64,000 nucleotides of DNA from Enterobacter cloacae (GCA_014169315.1 AP022133.1:744001-808000); one strand, 5' to 3'; counted from the first letter of the stretch, positions 8,857-19,941 are shown. The notes: generated by a model not told the origin, from the letters alone. Numbers and translations are program-made.

Positions 8857-10250
8857 GCGCTGCCTTCGCGGCGTGGCGCACGTTTGCGTGGACGACGATG
8901 GCGACGACGCGGTGCGGGTTCATCATCCAGATCCGTCAGCATATCTTTTTGTTCTGGCGGCGCAGAAACCTGGAATTCACCCCACCACTGCGCCAGACGC
9001 TGCAGTTCCTGATTCTTTTCGATCTCAGCACGCAGTGACAGCAGATCGAACGCGGCGCGGAATTTTGGATGCTCCATCAGCTTCCAGGCGCGTTTGCCCT
9101 GACGACGGGACATGCGTAGCTGAAGCTGCCAGATATCACGTACCAGGGTGGTAATACGTTTCGGGATCGCCAGCGTGCGACAGCCTTCATCCAGCACGTC
9201 GTTTGCCGCCAGCGCGAATGCATCGTAATAGGCCAGACCGCTTTCCTGGGCAATTTTCTGCGCGGTTTCCAGCAACGGATACCAGAACATCGCCGCGAAC
9301 AGGAATGCCGGGTTCACACGCATATCATTGTGGATACGGGTGTCGGTATTCTTCAGCACCTGCGCAATCATGCGCTCCATTGGGCTGTCACCGTTTTCGG
9401 TGAAGTAGCGGGTGATGGTCGGGAACAGCGGCTGGAACAGGCTGTATTCGCGCAGCAGATTGTAGGTTTCAAACCCGTAACCCGCCTGCAGCAGTTTCAG
9501 CGCTTCTTCAAACAGACGAGCGGGTGGCACGTCGTTAATCAGCGTTGCCAGACGTGGGATCGGCTCTGCGGTTTCCGGGCTGATGCGCATATTCAGCTTG
9601 GCAGCGAAACGCACGGCGCGCAGCATGCGCACAGGATCTTCGCGATAGCGTGTTTCCGGCGTGCCGATCAGACGAATCAGACCCTCTTTCAGGTCCTGCA
9701 TGCCGCCGACGTAATCACGAACGGTGAAATCTGCCACGCTGTAGTAAAGGCTGTTGATAGTGAAATCGCGACGCTGAGCATCTTCTTCGATAGAACCGAA
9801 GATGTTGTCACGCAGCAGCATGCCGTTCTGGCCGCGCTGGGAGGTGGTGCGATCGGTTGTGCCCGCTTCGTGATGGCCACGGAACGTTGCTACTTCAATA
9901 ATTTCCGGCCCAAACATCACGTGAGCAAGACGGAAACGGCGGCCAACAAGACGGCAGTTGCGGAATAATTTGCGCACCTGCTCAGGTGTGGCGCTGGTCG
10001 TCACGTCGAAATCTTTTGGTTTTTTGCCCAGCAGTAAATCACGTACTCCGCCGCCGACGAGATAGGCCTCGTAGCCTGCTTTATTCAGACGATAGAGCAC
10101 CTTGAGGGCATTTTCACTGATATCTTTGCGGGAAATATTGTGCTGCTCACGCGGAATAACCGACATGTGGGTTTGCGCAATAGCATCATTTGCCATGCTC
10201 TCTTCGCGGCTTAGCACTTTACGGCAAAAATTAGCGACTCGGGTAAAAAT
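8853..10250 (-). CDS. pcnB: Poly(A) polymerase I, AUU start codon
   Basis: PcnB adds poly(A) tails to RNA 3' ends, marking mRNA and antisense RNAs for decay; it sets plasmid copy number through RNA I. I place the start at an ATT at 10250, because the reading frame from there encodes [11 protein letters not shown] before VLSREES, matching the E. coli N-terminus, and gives the E. coli length of 465 residues. E. coli pcnB is known to start at AUU. A GAGGTG site precedes it. The head-domain motif LVGGGVRD (about 64-71) and catalytic Asp80 and Asp82 in KDFDV are present. The tail is strongly basic ([10 protein letters not shown]). A GTG at 10217 would be the first conventional start. Confidence 0.95.
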   Translation of the reverse strand: MFTRVANFCRKVLSREESMANDAIAQTHMSVIPREQHNISRKDISENALKVLYRLNKAGYEAYLVGGGVRDLLLGKKPKDFDVTTSATPEQVRKLFRNCRLVGRRFRLAHVMFGPEIIEVATFRGHHEAGTTDRTTSQRGQNGMLLRDNIFGSIEEDAQRRDFTINSLYYSVADFTVRDYVGGMQDLKEGLIRLIGTPETRYREDPVRMLRAVRFAAKLNMRISPETAEPIPRLATLINDVPPARLFEEALKLLQAGYGFETYNLLREYSLFQPLFPTITRYFTENGDSPMERMIAQVLKNTDTRIHNDMRVNPAFLFAAMFWYPLLETAQKIAQESGLAYYDAFALAANDVLDEGCRTLAIPKRITTLVRDIWQLQLRMSRRQGKRAWKLMEHPKFRAAFDLLSLRAEIEKNQELQRLAQWWGEFQVSAPPEQKDMLTDLDDEPAPRRRHRRPRKRAPRREGSA

Positions 10251-10292
10251 GGTACACCTCGTAGTGTGTTTTGTTATGAAAAAAGCGGCTAA

Positions 10293-11183
10293 TCATAGCT
10301 CAGCGCAACGCATTTGAGAATGCTGGATTTTTGGCACAGTCCTGAGCGTCCAGTTGGCAACCGCCAGATCCAGCAATTCGTCAATACGCAGATCCTGCCA
10401 TTCACTGGTTACATTCTGGTTGAGAAATCGCAGGGCGTCGATCAAAACAGGGCGCGCATCGCCATCTGGCAGGGCGGGCGCGTGATTCTGTTTTGACAGT
10501 TTATTACCCTGTTCATTGACCGCCAGCGGCAAATGAATGTAATCCGGCTCTGTCCAGCCAAACTGGTGGTAAAGCGATATTTGCCGCACGGTTGGTTCTA
10601 CCAGATCAGCTCCGCGCACAATCTCTGTGACGCCCTGAAAGTGATCATCCACTACCACCGCCAAGTTATAGGCAAACAGGCCGTCACGGCGGTGAATAAT
10701 AAAATCCTCACGCGCAAGACGTTCATCGGCATGGATAACGCCCGAGAGTAAATCGTTAAAGTGCGTCACCGGCGCGCGCTGCCGCAAACGCACGGCGGCA
10801 TTTTCGGGGCCGTGGTTGAGCGTACGACAGTGGCCGTCATAGACGCCGCCCACGCTCTGAATACGCGCACGCGTGCAGGTACAGTTGTAGGAAAGCCCCT
10901 GCTCGCAGAGCCAGGCCAGGCGTTCCCGGTAGGAATCGTGACGTTTTGACTGCCAGAGTACGTCGCCGTCCCAGTGAAGACCGTAATGTTCCAGCTGACG
11001 CAGAATGGTTTCTGCCGCACCGGGAACTTCACGCGGAGGATCGATATCTTCAATGCGAACGAGCCATTTACCCTGCTGAGCGCGCGCCTGCAGGTAGCTG
11101 CCGAGGGCGGCAATTAACGAGCCGAAGTGGAGTTCACCGGAGGGAGATGGCGCGAAGCGCCCGATATAGTGTGATTCAGACAT
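10293..11183 (-). CDS. gluQ: Glutamyl-Q tRNA(Asp) synthetase
   Basis: GluQ activates glutamate and attaches it to queuosine at position 34 of tRNA(Asp). It is a truncated relative of glutamyl-tRNA synthetase without the anticodon-binding domain. The 296 residues include the HIGH-like LHFG (about 18-21), the zinc ligands Cys101, Cys103, Tyr115 and Cys119, and the KMSKS-like KLSK (228-231). It lies between dksA and pcnB, as in E. coli. A hairpin in the dksA-gluQ gap probably limits readthrough. Confidence 0.97.
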   Translation of the reverse strand: MSESHYIGRFAPSPSGELHFGSLIAALGSYLQARAQQGKWLVRIEDIDPPREVPGAAETILRQLEHYGLHWDGDVLWQSKRHDSYRERLAWLCEQGLSYNCTCTRARIQSVGGVYDGHCRTLNHGPENAAVRLRQRAPVTHFNDLLSGVIHADERLAREDFIIHRRDGLFAYNLAVVVDDHFQGVTEIVRGADLVEPTVRQISLYHQFGWTEPDYIHLPLAVNEQGNKLSKQNHAPALPDGDARPVLIDALRFLNQNVTSEWQDLRIDELLDLAVANWTLRTVPKIQHSQMRCAEL

Positions 11184-11195
11184 ATCAATAGTAAC

Positions 11196-11218
11196 AAGGC
11201 GGGAGTGACTCCCGCCTT
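11196..11218 (-). terminator. dksA-gluQ intergenic terminator
   Basis: A GC-rich perfect 10-bp stem (AAGGCGGGAG with CTCCCGCCTT) and 3-base loop lie just after dksA. The following T run on the minus strand is weak (TTGTTACT), so termination is probably partial. A terminator between dksA and gluQ is known in Shigella/E. coli. Confidence 0.75.
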
Positions 11219-11240
11219 TACAGTATTGAGATAGCGGTTA

Positions 11241-11696
11241 TTAACCGGCCATCTGTTTTTCGCGAATTTCTGCCAGCGTTTTACAGTCGATGCACAGATC
11301 GGCAGTTGGACGCGCTTCCAGGCGACGAATACCAATTTCAACACCGCAGGATTCGCAGTAGCCAAAATCTTCGTCCTCAACCTTTTTCAGCGTTTTTTCG
11401 ATCTTTTTGATCAGTTTGCGTTCGCGGTCACGGTTACGCAGTTCGAGGCTGAACTCTTCTTCCTGAGCGGCACGGTCTACCGGATCCGGGAAGTTTGCAG
11501 CTTCATCCTGCATATGTGTAACGGTGCGATCGACTTCATCCCTGAGTTGATTACGCCATGCTTCAAGAATACGCTTGAAGTGCGACAGCTGGGCTTCGTT
11601 CATATACTCTTCGCCCGGTTTCTCTTGATACGGCTCCACCCCAGCGATGGCGAGAATACTCAGGGACGATGTTTTACGGTTTTGCCCTTCTTGCAT
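11241..11696 (-). CDS. dksA: RNA polymerase-binding factor DksA
   Basis: DksA enters the RNA polymerase secondary channel and works with ppGpp in the stringent response. I chose the ATG at 11696, giving the standard 151 residues, with AAGGAG seven bases upstream. The coiled-coil tip residues Asp71, Asp74 and Ala76 are present (FPDPVDRA), as are the four zinc cysteines at 114, 117, 135 and 138. It is the first gene before gluQ-pcnB-folK. Confidence 0.98.
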   Translation of the reverse strand: MQEGQNRKTSSLSILAIAGVEPYQEKPGEEYMNEAQLSHFKRILEAWRNQLRDEVDRTVTHMQDEAANFPDPVDRAAQEEEFSLELRNRDRERKLIKKIEKTLKKVEDEDFGYCESCGVEIGIRRLEARPTADLCIDCKTLAEIREKQMAG

Positions 11697-11872
11697 GTTG
11701 CTTCTCCTTAACACGCACTATCGATCCCCGTGTTGGGGGAAAAATCAGGTCGCTATAAATAGCAGATGCTTTTCCGTATGGCAATTATCTAAACGTAACA
11801 CTTGACAAGCCTGTGAGGAAAAGCGTATTTGCGCACGCGGCCAGAACACTTAATAGACAATCGTCTAATCCC

Positions 11873-12577
11873 TTATAAGACAACGGGAAGAGAGGATCTC
11901 AGAGTCATATTATCGGCAGAAAGTTCCGCTTTATAAGCGAAAACCTCTACCCCCTGCTTTTGTGCCTCATTCAACAATTGCGCGTATTTAGGATCAATAT
12001 GGCGGGCTGGAGAAAACCGTTCAATGGCTGAATGCAAAACCGCAAACAGCAACACGGCGCGTTTGCCCGCCGCCGCAACACTCATCAGCTCCCGCAGATG
12101 CTTCTGGCCACGTAAGGTGACTGCATCCGGAAAGTAGCCATTTTCCTGTTCCGCTAACGTCACTGATTTTACTTCAATATAGCACTCAGGCCGGTCTTCC
12201 GCCTGTAACATAAAGTCAATTCTGCTGCCTTCATCGCCATATTTCACTTCACTTTTTTGTGTGTCATAACCGACAAGTTCGGGGAGCGTCCCGTTCGTCA
12301 GCGCTTCCTTTACTAACTGGTTTGCACGCAGTGTGTTGACGCAAATAAACGCCCCTTGTTGTGTCTGGGTCATTTCCCAGGTGTGGGGATATTTACGTTT
12401 AGTATTTCCCGAAGTGGAATACCAGACTGTATCACCGGGCGTCGCGCAGCCGGTCATCGCGCCGGTATTAGGGCAGTGCAGAGTTAACGTTTCACCTTCC
12501 GGTGTCACCACGTCGGCGAGAAAGCGTTTGTAGCGCTGGATAAGCGTAGCGCGCTGTAGCGCGGGACTAAACTTCAT
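11873..12577 (-). CDS. sfsA: SfsA sugar fermentation stimulation protein
   Basis: The product has 234 residues, the same as E. coli SfsA, which was found through its effect on maltose use and is described as a DNA-binding protein. The N-terminal OB-fold-like part ([12 protein letters not shown], about 33-44) and the C-terminal nuclease-like core with [18 protein letters not shown] are intact. The second part has the D-(E)xK arrangement of PD-(D/E)XK nucleases. The gene overlaps the end of thpR by 11 bases and is probably co-transcribed with it. Its biochemical function remains uncertain. Confidence 0.95.
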   Translation of the reverse strand: MKFSPALQRATLIQRYKRFLADVVTPEGETLTLHCPNTGAMTGCATPGDTVWYSTSGNTKRKYPHTWEMTQTQQGAFICVNTLRANQLVKEALTNGTLPELVGYDTQKSEVKYGDEGSRIDFMLQAEDRPECYIEVKSVTLAEQENGYFPDAVTLRGQKHLRELMSVAAAGKRAVLLFAVLHSAIERFSPARHIDPKYAQLLNEAQKQGVEVFAYKAELSADNMTLRSSLPVVL

Positions 12578-13121
12578 CAGAATTCCTTAAAGTATCGCCC
12601 AGCGTCCAGCGCTGTAGCGGCGTGTAGCGAGTGCGTCCTTGTGCAAAGACAGATTCGTACAGTGCGAACTCCTTCACCGGGAAGGCCCAGTGAAAGCCCG
12701 GCGCTGGGATGGCGACGGCCTGACCTGCATCGCGCAGCAACGTAATATGAGGATGAAACGGCTGTGGGCTTTGGTAACAGCCGCTGCGAGCGGCCTGTGC
12801 GCGTAGCATACTGGCAAGCTGTAACAATCCACGTGGCGGCTGGCGCGTACCCAGCCAGACCACGCGGGAACGCAGCCACTGTCCGGCATCGTCAAGGTGC
12901 AGCGTAAACCCTGGCTGAGAAATCCGTCCGGCCATTGACGCCAGGGCGCGCTGTTTTTCAGCGCTTATGTCGCCCAGAAAGGCCAGCGTCAGGTGCAGGT
13001 TGGCAGCCGCAACGGGGCGGCCAGCTTCCGGTGGGAAGTGGCTGGCGCGCCAGCGGACGATTTGCCGCTGTATCGTGGCAGGCATTTCAATGGCGAAAAA
13101 CAGCCGTTTCGACTCAGACAT
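12567..13121 (-). CDS. thpR: RNA 2',3'-cyclic phosphodiesterase
   Basis: ThpR (formerly LigT) hydrolyses 2',3'-cyclic phosphate RNA ends and can form 2'-5' RNA linkages in vitro. I start it at the ATG at 13121 (184 residues, MSESKRLFF...); the frame is open far upstream, but that extension overlaps hrpB on the other strand and has no family similarity. Both catalytic HxTx motifs of the 2H superfamily are present, HLTL (about 47) and HITL (about 132). The gene is divergent from hrpB and overlaps sfsA. Confidence 0.95.
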   Translation of the reverse strand: MSESKRLFFAIEMPATIQRQIVRWRASHFPPEAGRPVAAANLHLTLAFLGDISAEKQRALASMAGRISQPGFTLHLDDAGQWLRSRVVWLGTRQPPRGLLQLASMLRAQAARSGCYQSPQPFHPHITLLRDAGQAVAIPAPGFHWAFPVKEFALYESVFAQGRTRYTPLQRWTLGDTLRNSDEV

Positions 13122-13194
13122 ACGGGGGACTCGGTAATGATATGCGCCGATGCTACAATGTACGCCGACTAATGTTAACCCTCTGGAGCTGTTA

Positions 13195-15624
13195 GTGTCC
13201 TCATTGCCGGTCGCCGTCGTCCTTCCTGAGCTACTTGCTGCCTTACACCATGCCCCGCAGGTTTTACTTAATGCTCCCACGGGCGCGGGTAAATCCACCT
13301 GGCTGCCGCTGCAGATCCTGAAAGACGGTAATATCCGCGGGAAAATTATCCTGCTGGAGCCACGCAGGCTGGCCGCGCGCAATGTGGCGCAGCGTCTGGC
13401 GGAACTGCTGAACGAAAAGCCCGGAGAAACCGTGGGTTACCGTATGCGTGCTGAAACCTGCGTCGGCCCGTCCACCCGGCTTGAGGTGGTCACCGAGGGC
13501 ATTCTTACCCGCATGCTGCAAAACGATCCGGAGCTGACCGGCGTCGGGCTGGTCATTCTGGATGAATTCCACGAACGCAGCCTGCAGGCGGATCTGGCGC
13601 TGGCGCTGTTGCTGGATGTCCAGCAGGGGCTGCGCGACGATCTCCGGTTACTCATCATGTCGGCTACGCTGGATAACGAACGGCTGCAGCAGGTGCTGCC
13701 TGATGCGCCGGTGATCGCCTCAGAAGGTCGCGCTTTCCCGGTTGAGAGACGCTATCAACCGCTTTCGGCTCATCAGCGTTTTGACGATGCCATTGCCATC
13801 GCAACCGCAGAACTGCTCCGTCAGGAACCCGGCTCGCTTTTGCTGTTTTTACCCGGCGTGGGTGAGATCCAGCGTGTACAAGAGCAACTGGCCTCGCGTG
13901 TGAGTAGCGATGTGGCACTTTGCCCGCTCTACGGTGCGCTGTCGTTGGCTGACCAGCGTAAGGCGATTCTTCCCGCACCGACGGGGCAGCGCAAAGTCGT
14001 GCTGGCCACCAATATTGCTGAAACCAGCCTGACCATCGAAGGGATCCGTCTGGTGGTGGATAGCGCGCAGGAGAGGGTGGCGAGCTTCGATCCGCGCACC
14101 GGGCTGACCAGACTGCTTACGCAACGCATAAGCCAGGCATCAATGGTTCAGCGTGCAGGCCGCGCGGGGCGACTTGAACCGGGTATCTGTCTGCATTTAA
14201 CCAGTGCAGAGCAGGCGGAACGCGCTGCGCTGCAAAGTACACCGGAAATTCTGCAAAGCGATCTCTCTGGCCTGGTGATGGATCTGTTGCAGTGGGGCTG
14301 TCCGGATCCCGCTCAACTGACCTGGCTCAACCTGCCGCCTGCTGCAAACCTTGCCGCTGCACGGGCTTTACTGACCCGGCTTGGTGCGCTGGAAGGGGAG
14401 CGTCTGACATCGTGTGGACAGAAGATGGCTGCTCTGGGGAATGACCCCCGTCTGGCGGCAATGTTGATGGCGGCGCAAGGGGAAGATGAAATTGCGACGG
14501 CAGCAAAACTGGCGGCTATTCTTGAGGAGCCTCCGCGCGGCGGGAGTAGCGATCTGGCGCAGGCCTTTTCACGTAATCAGGGAAACTGGCAGCAGAGGGC
14601 GAAACAGCTCTGTAAACGGCTTAATATCCGTGCGGGCCTGCCTGACAGCGATAAGATAGCCCCTCTCCTGGCGCAGGCATTCCCGGACAGGATTGCACGC
14701 CGTCGCGGGCTGGACGGGCGCTATCAGCTGGCAAACGGCATGGGGGCGATGCTGGACAGTGATGATGCCCTGACGCGCCATGAATGGTTGATTGCGCCAT
14801 TGCTGTTGCAGGGCAGTCACTCGCCGGATGCGCGCATATTGCAGGCGATGGCTGTTGATATCGATGTCCTGACGCGTGCTTGTCCACATTTACTGCAGCA
14901 GTCAGATACCGTGGAGTGGGATGATGTACACGGGACGCTGAAGGCGTTTCGGCGTAGCCAGATTGGCAAATTAACCCTGGGCACGAAGCCGCTGGCGAAG
15001 CCATCAGAAGAAGAGCTGCATCAGGCGATGCTGAACGGCATTCGCGAAAAAGGGCTGAGCGTTTTGAACTGGACGCCGGAGGCGGAGCAATACCGTATTC
15101 GTCTGCACTGCGCCGCACGCTGGCTGCCGGAGTATGCCTGGCCTGCGGTTGATGATGAGACCCTTCTGGACTCTCTTGAAACGTGGCTACTGCCGCAAAT
15201 GAGCGGTGTACACTCGCTGCGGGCGCTAAAAGCCCTTGATGTTAAGGTCGCGTTACAGAATTTACTGGACTGGTCATTACGTCAACGTCTGGATAGTGAA
15301 CTGCCAGGGCATTACACTGTGCCGACCGGAAGCCGGATTGCCATTCGTTATCACGAGGATAATCCTCCGGCGCTGGCGGTACGGATGCAGGAAATGTTTG
15401 GTGAGGCGGTGACGCCCTCTATCGCCGAAGGACGTGTTCCTGTGGTGCTTGAACTGTTGTCACCCGCACATCGTCCGCTACAGATCACCCGCGACCTGGG
15501 GGCGTTCTGGGCGGGAAGTTATCGTGAAGTGCAAAAAGAGATGAAGGGACGTTATCCCAAACATGTCTGGCCTGACGATCCGGCGAATACCGCGCCGACA
15601 AGACGTACGAAGAAATATTCGTGA
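13195..15624 (+). CDS. hrpB: ATP-dependent helicase HrpB
   Basis: HrpB is a DEAH-box RNA helicase of the DExH HrpA/HrpB group; its cellular role is not settled. I chose the GTG at 13195 (809 residues, SSLPVAVVLPELL...), which agrees with E. coli HrpB and has TGGAG seven bases upstream, over an ATG at 13150. Visible motifs are Walker A GAGKST (about 30-35), the motif II variant DEFHE, the SAT motif (MSATLDN) and motif VI QRAGRAGR. The C-terminal HrpB-specific region ends NTAPTRRTKKYS. It is divergent from thpR. Confidence 0.96.
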   Translation: MSSLPVAVVLPELLAALHHAPQVLLNAPTGAGKSTWLPLQILKDGNIRGKIILLEPRRLAARNVAQRLAELLNEKPGETVGYRMRAETCVGPSTRLEVVTEGILTRMLQNDPELTGVGLVILDEFHERSLQADLALALLLDVQQGLRDDLRLLIMSATLDNERLQQVLPDAPVIASEGRAFPVERRYQPLSAHQRFDDAIAIATAELLRQEPGSLLLFLPGVGEIQRVQEQLASRVSSDVALCPLYGALSLADQRKAILPAPTGQRKVVLATNIAETSLTIEGIRLVVDSAQERVASFDPRTGLTRLLTQRISQASMVQRAGRAGRLEPGICLHLTSAEQAERAALQSTPEILQSDLSGLVMDLLQWGCPDPAQLTWLNLPPAANLAAARALLTRLGALEGERLTSCGQKMAALGNDPRLAAMLMAAQGEDEIATAAKLAAILEEPPRGGSSDLAQAFSRNQGNWQQRAKQLCKRLNIRAGLPDSDKIAPLLAQAFPDRIARRRGLDGRYQLANGMGAMLDSDDALTRHEWLIAPLLLQGSHSPDARILQAMAVDIDVLTRACPHLLQQSDTVEWDDVHGTLKAFRRSQIGKLTLGTKPLAKPSEEELHQAMLNGIREKGLSVLNWTPEAEQYRIRLHCAARWLPEYAWPAVDDETLLDSLETWLLPQMSGVHSLRALKALDVKVALQNLLDWSLRQRLDSELPGHYTVPTGSRIAIRYHEDNPPALAVRMQEMFGEAVTPSIAEGRVPVVLELLSPAHRPLQITRDLGAFWAGSYREVQKEMKGRYPKHVWPDDPANTAPTRRTKKYS

Positions 15625-15643
15625 GTTAGGTGAAAAAGGGGAG

Positions 15644-15688
15644 TGCGGCCTGTTGCCCTCACCCCGGCCCTCTCCCACGGGGAGAGGG
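15644..15688 (+). repeat. 45-base palindromic repeat, copy 1
   Basis: This copy begins TGCGGCCTG and ends in the inverted arms CCCTCTCCC and GGGAGAGGG. A second copy in the opposite orientation lies at 28479-28523 and differs at only two or three positions. Both sit directly after a stop codon. The sequence type resembles REP-like intergenic palindromes common in Enterobacter and Klebsiella. Confidence 0.85.
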
Positions 15689-15700
15689 AGAAAACACTAA

Positions 15701-15723
15701 AGACTTTCCTGTCAGGAAAGTCT
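15701..15723 (+). terminator. Probable hrpB terminator
   Basis: A 9 to 11-bp stem (AGACTTTCC with GGAAAGTCT) about 80 bases past the hrpB stop is followed by a T-rich stretch (TGCTGTTTATTTT). Strength looks moderate. Confidence 0.65.
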
Positions 15724-15813
15724 TGCTGTTTATTTTGAGAGATTTCTTCTTTCACTGAACGGTGGAAGAAAAGAGAATCGGGCCTTTGCGCCTGAAAGTT
15801 GCGGAGAAAAAGC

Positions 15814-18345
15814 ATGGCGGGGAATGACCGCGAGCCAATAGGACGTAAGGGAAAACCAACGCGTCCGGCGAAAGAGAAGGTGAGCCGTCGTCAACTCAGA
15901 GATGAGGATTATGACGATGACTATGAAGACGATTATGAGGATGAAGAACCCATGCCGCGTAAAGGGAAAGGCAAAGGGCGTAAGCCTCGTGGCAAGCGCG
16001 GCTGGTTCTGGCTGCTTCTGAAGCTGTTCATTGTTTTTGTTGTGCTGATGGCGATTTACGGCGTCTATCTGGATCAGAAGATCCGTAGCCGTATCGACGG
16101 GAAAGTCTGGCAGTTGCCTGCAGCGGTGTATGGCCGCATGGTGAACCTTGAGCCGGATATGGCCATCACGAAGAACGAGATGGTGAAACTGCTGGAAGCC
16201 ACTCAGTATCGTCAGGTGTCTAAAATGACGCGCCCTGGCGAATTTACCGTGCAGGCGAATAGCGTTGAGATGATCCGTCGTCCGTTCGACTTCCCGGACA
16301 GCAAAGAGGGGCAGGTGCGTGCGCGTCTGACCTTTGATGGCGATCGTCTGGACACCATCGAGAATATGGATAACAACCGCCAGTTCGGTTTCTTCCGTCT
16401 CGATCCACGCCTGATCACCATGCTTTCGTCGGCGAACGGCGAACAGCGCCTGTTCGTGGCGCGTAACGGTTTCCCGGATCTGCTGGTGGATACGCTGCTG
16501 GCGACCGAAGACCGTCACTTCTACGAGCATGATGGTATCAGCCTCTACTCCATTGGCCGTGCGGTGCTGGCGAACCTGACCGCCGGACGTACGGTTCAGG
16601 GGGCGAGTACGCTGACCCAACAGCTGGTGAAGAACCTGTTCCTCTCCAGCGAACGCTCATACTGGCGTAAAGCCAACGAAGCGTACATGGCCGTGCTGAT
16701 GGATGCGCGTTACAGCAAGGATCGCATCCTTGAGCTGTATATGAACGAGGTGTACCTCGGCCAGAGCGGCGATAACGAGATCCGCGGCTTCCCGCTGGCG
16801 AGCCTGTACTACTTTGGCCGTCCGGTGGAAGAGCTGAGCCTTGACCAGCAGGCGCTGCTGGTGGGCATGGTGAAAGGGGCGTCCATCTACAACCCGTGGC
16901 GTAACCCGAAACTGGCGCTGGAGCGTCGTAACCTGGTGCTGCGTCTGCTGCAGCAACAGCAGGTCATTGACCAGGAACTGTACGACATGCTGAGCGCACG
17001 TCCACTCGGCGTTCAGCCACGCGGTGGTGTGATCTCTCCACAGCCTGCGTTTATGCAGCTGGTGCGTCAGGAGCTGCAGAGCAAGCTCGGCGATAAAGTG
17101 AAAGATCTCTCTGGCGTGAAGATCTTTACCACCTTCGATTCCGTTGCTCAGGATGCGGCAGAAAAAGCCGCTGTCGATGGCATTCCGGCGCTCAAGAAGC
17201 AGCGGAAGCTTAGCGATCTTGAAACCGCGATGGTGGTGGTTGACCGTAACACCGGTGAAGTTCGCGCAATGGTAGGAGGGGCTGAGCCGCAGTTTGCAGG
17301 CTACAACCGTGCAATGCAGGCGCGTCGTTCGATTGGTTCTCTGGCAAAACCGGCGACCTATCTCACCGCCCTGAGCCAGCCCAATCAGTATCGCCTGAAC
17401 ACCTGGATTGCCGATGCCCCGATCTCCCTGCGCCAGCCTAACGGCCAGGTATGGTCACCGCAGAACGATGATAAACAGTTCAGCGGCCAGGTCATGCTGG
17501 TGGATGCATTAACCCGCTCCATGAACGTGCCGACGGTTAACCTGGGTATGGCGCTGGGTTTGCCAGCGATCGTCGACACCTGGCAGAAACTGGGGGTACC
17601 GAAAGATCAGCTGAATCCGGTTCCGGCGATGATCCTGGGGGCACTGAACCTGACGCCTATCGAAGTCGCGCAAGCGTTCCAGACCATTGCCAGCGGGGGT
17701 AACCGCGCACAACTGTCCGCACTGCGCTCGGTGATTGCCGAGGATGGCTCCGTGTTGTATCAGAGCTTCCCACAGGCGGAACGCGCTGTACCGGCACAGG
17801 CTGCCTATATGACGCTGTGGACGATGCAACAGGTTGTACAGCGTGGTACGGGGCGTCAGCTTGGGGCGAAGTATCCGAACCTGCACCTGGCAGGTAAAAC
17901 CGGGACCACCAACAACAACGTCGATACCTGGTTCGCCGGTATTGATGGCCGTGAAGTGGTGATCACCTGGGTAGGCCGCGATAACAACCAGCCAACTAAA
18001 CTGTATGGTGCCAGCGGGGCGATGTCGATTTACCAGCGCTATCTGGCTAATCAGTCTCCGGTTCCGCTGAATCTGGTCGCACCGGAAGATATCGTCGATA
18101 TGGGCGTGGATGGTGCCGGTAACTTTGTCTGCGGTGGCGGTATGCGTACGCTGCCGGTCTGGACGACCAGTCCGGATTCATTGTGCCAAAGCCAGTCTCA
18201 GCCACCAGCGGGTAATCCGTTTGACTCGTCTTCTCAGCCGCCGCAACAGCAGCAACAGCAGCAACAGCAGCCGCAGCAGCAGAATGAGAAGAAAGACAGC
18301 GATGGTGTAGCCGGTTGGATCAAGGATATGTTTGGCGGTAACTGA
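15814..18345 (+). CDS. mrcB: Penicillin-binding protein 1b
   Basis: PBP1b is a bifunctional transglycosylase/transpeptidase that builds peptidoglycan, anchored in the inner membrane. I start it at the ATG at 15814 (843 residues, [10 protein letters not shown]) with CGGAG upstream. A basic and acidic cytoplasmic tail ([12 protein letters not shown], about 36-47) precedes the single membrane helix (about 65-87), then the UB2H domain. The GT51 domain has [10 protein letters not shown] with the catalytic glutamate. The transpeptidase domain has SIGS (SxxK type: SLAK), SMN and KTGTT motifs. The C-terminus has a polyglutamine tract (18244-18282). The E. coli neighbour fhuA is missing downstream. 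Confidence 0.98.
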   Translation: MAGNDREPIGRKGKPTRPAKEKVSRRQLRDEDYDDDYEDDYEDEEPMPRKGKGKGRKPRGKRGWFWLLLKLFIVFVVLMAIYGVYLDQKIRSRIDGKVWQLPAAVYGRMVNLEPDMAITKNEMVKLLEATQYRQVSKMTRPGEFTVQANSVEMIRRPFDFPDSKEGQVRARLTFDGDRLDTIENMDNNRQFGFFRLDPRLITMLSSANGEQRLFVARNGFPDLLVDTLLATEDRHFYEHDGISLYSIGRAVLANLTAGRTVQGASTLTQQLVKNLFLSSERSYWRKANEAYMAVLMDARYSKDRILELYMNEVYLGQSGDNEIRGFPLASLYYFGRPVEELSLDQQALLVGMVKGASIYNPWRNPKLALERRNLVLRLLQQQQVIDQELYDMLSARPLGVQPRGGVISPQPAFMQLVRQELQSKLGDKVKDLSGVKIFTTFDSVAQDAAEKAAVDGIPALKKQRKLSDLETAMVVVDRNTGEVRAMVGGAEPQFAGYNRAMQARRSIGSLAKPATYLTALSQPNQYRLNTWIADAPISLRQPNGQVWSPQNDDKQFSGQVMLVDALTRSMNVPTVNLGMALGLPAIVDTWQKLGVPKDQLNPVPAMILGALNLTPIEVAQAFQTIASGGNRAQLSALRSVIAEDGSVLYQSFPQAERAVPAQAAYMTLWTMQQVVQRGTGRQLGAKYPNLHLAGKTGTTNNNVDTWFAGIDGREVVITWVGRDNNQPTKLYGASGAMSIYQRYLANQSPVPLNLVAPEDIVDMGVDGAGNFVCGGGMRTLPVWTTSPDSLCQSQSQPPAGNPFDSSSQPPQQQQQQQQQPQQQNEKKDSDGVAGWIKDMFGGN

Positions 18346-18390
18346 TCTGACGGGGTTGTTTGTCTCTGTTAAGAAAGCAGGGCAGGTAAA

Positions 18391-18475
18391 AAAGCCGGGT
18401 GGCGCTGACGCTTACCCGGCTTGTCAAACTGTACTGTTGTGGGCCGGGTAAGGCTAAACTGCCACCCGGCAACAC
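18391..18475. repeat. REP pair (BIME) between mrcB and hemL
   Basis: Two palindromic units in opposite orientation lie at 18394-18420 and 18443-18470. Each has GCCGGGT/ACCCGGC arms; the first also has an inner GCG-CTGA-CGC stem. This is the head-to-tail layout of a bacterial interspersed mosaic element. The A run before the first unit and the convergent genes suggest it also serves as a transcription barrier for mrcB and hemL. Confidence 0.88.
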
Positions 18476-18484
18476 ATCGACAAC

Positions 18485-19765
18485 TCAGAGCTTGCCAAAC
18501 ACCTTACGCGCCGCGTCGATGGTGTTATTGATATCGTCTTCGCTGTGCGCCACAGACATAAAGCCTGCTTCAAACGCGGATGGAGCCAGGTATACACCTT
18601 CTTCCAGCATCAGGTGGAAGAAGCGTTTAAAGCGTTCAACATCGCATTTCACCACGTCCTGATAACAGGTCACGGTCTTGGCATCAGTGAAGAAAATCCC
18701 GAACATTCCACCAACGTGGTTGACGACCAGCGGAATTCCCGCATCTTCAGCGGCGTCCATCAGGCCATTTGCCAGTTGAGTCGTCAGAGCTGTCAGCGTT
18801 TCATGGATACCCGGCTGTGCCACTTCGGTCAGACAGGCAAAACCGGCTGCCATCGCAATCGGGTTACCGGACAGCGTACCCGCCTGGTAAACCGGGCCTG
18901 TCGGAGCCAGAGCTTCCATCACATCTCTACGACCACCGAATGCACCGACCGGCATGCCGCCGCCGATGATTTTGCCCAGGCAGGTTAAATCCGGCTCGAC
19001 GCCATAGTAAGACTGCGCACCCGCCAGTGCCACGCGGAAGCCGGTCATCACCTCGTCGATGATCAGCAGCGCGCCGAATTCATCGCACAGTGCGCGCAGG
19101 CCCGGCAGGAAATCAGGCTGTGGTGGAATGCAGTTCATGTTGCCCGCAACCGGTTCAACGATGATGCAGGCAACCTCCTGCGGATACTGTTCGAATGCGG
19201 CGCGAACGGTGTCCAGATCGTTATAGGTGCAGGTCAGGGTGTGCTTAGCGAAATCAGCAGGTACGCCCGGAGAGTTTGGCTGGCCGAGGGTCAACGCACC
19301 GGAACCGGCTTTTACCAGCAGGCAGTCCGCATGGCCGTGGTAGCAGCCTTCAAACTTGATGATTTTGTCACGGCCAGTAAAGCCGCGCGCCAGACGAATG
19401 GCGCTCATGGTGGCTTCAGTACCGGAGTTCACCATACGCACCATGTCCATTGTGGGGACCAGTTCAGTGACCAGCTCCGCCATTTTGACTTCCATCTCGG
19501 TTGGTGCCCCGAAGCTCAGACCGCGCTGGGCCGCTTCAATGACCGCATTGCGGATCGCCGGGTGGTTATGTCCCAGCACCATCGGTCCCCAGGAACCGAC
19601 GTAATCAATATAGGCTTTGCCGTCGACATCAAACAGGTACGCGCCGTCAGCACGTTCAATAAACAGCGGGGTTCCGCCTACGCCGGTAAAGGCGCGAACA
19701 GGCGAGTTTACGCCACCCGGAATAAGCTCGCGGGCTGCACTGTAGAGGTTTTCAGACTTGCTCAT
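18485..19765 (-). CDS. hemL: Glutamate-1-semialdehyde 2,1-aminomutase
   Basis: HemL converts glutamate-1-semialdehyde to 5-aminolevulinate with pyridoxal phosphate, the second step of C5 haem synthesis. I chose the ATG at 19765 (426 residues, [10 protein letters not shown]) with AGGA eight bases upstream. The PLP lysine lies in CLGKIIGGG (about 265), with [10 protein letters not shown] before it and [11 protein letters not shown] for phosphate binding. It is convergent with mrcB and divergent from clcA. Confidence 0.98.
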   Translation of the reverse strand: MSKSENLYSAARELIPGGVNSPVRAFTGVGGTPLFIERADGAYLFDVDGKAYIDYVGSWGPMVLGHNHPAIRNAVIEAAQRGLSFGAPTEMEVKMAELVTELVPTMDMVRMVNSGTEATMSAIRLARGFTGRDKIIKFEGCYHGHADCLLVKAGSGALTLGQPNSPGVPADFAKHTLTCTYNDLDTVRAAFEQYPQEVACIIVEPVAGNMNCIPPQPDFLPGLRALCDEFGALLIIDEVMTGFRVALAGAQSYYGVEPDLTCLGKIIGGGMPVGAFGGRRDVMEALAPTGPVYQAGTLSGNPIAMAAGFACLTEVAQPGIHETLTALTTQLANGLMDAAEDAGIPLVVNHVGGMFGIFFTDAKTVTCYQDVVKCDVERFKRFFHLMLEEGVYLAPSAFEAGFMSVAHSEDDINNTIDAARKVFGKL

Positions 19766-19941
19766 GGCGTCGTTCCTGGTTCGTATAAAATGATTAAGCA
19801 CACTATTCTAAGTGATTCGCGAAAGGTTATGAAATTTTTGCCCCATTAATGCATAAACAATTGTTAAGGATTTTTCAGGGGACGAGAAGACAGTCTCTGG
19901 TAAAATTTCCGCAGTGATTTGTATGATGAAAAAAACGGACA

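Noticed and set aside
13122..13382. An 87-residue N-terminal extension of ThpR
   Set aside because: The added codons overlap the start of hrpB on the other strand, lack family similarity and precede the standard MSES start.
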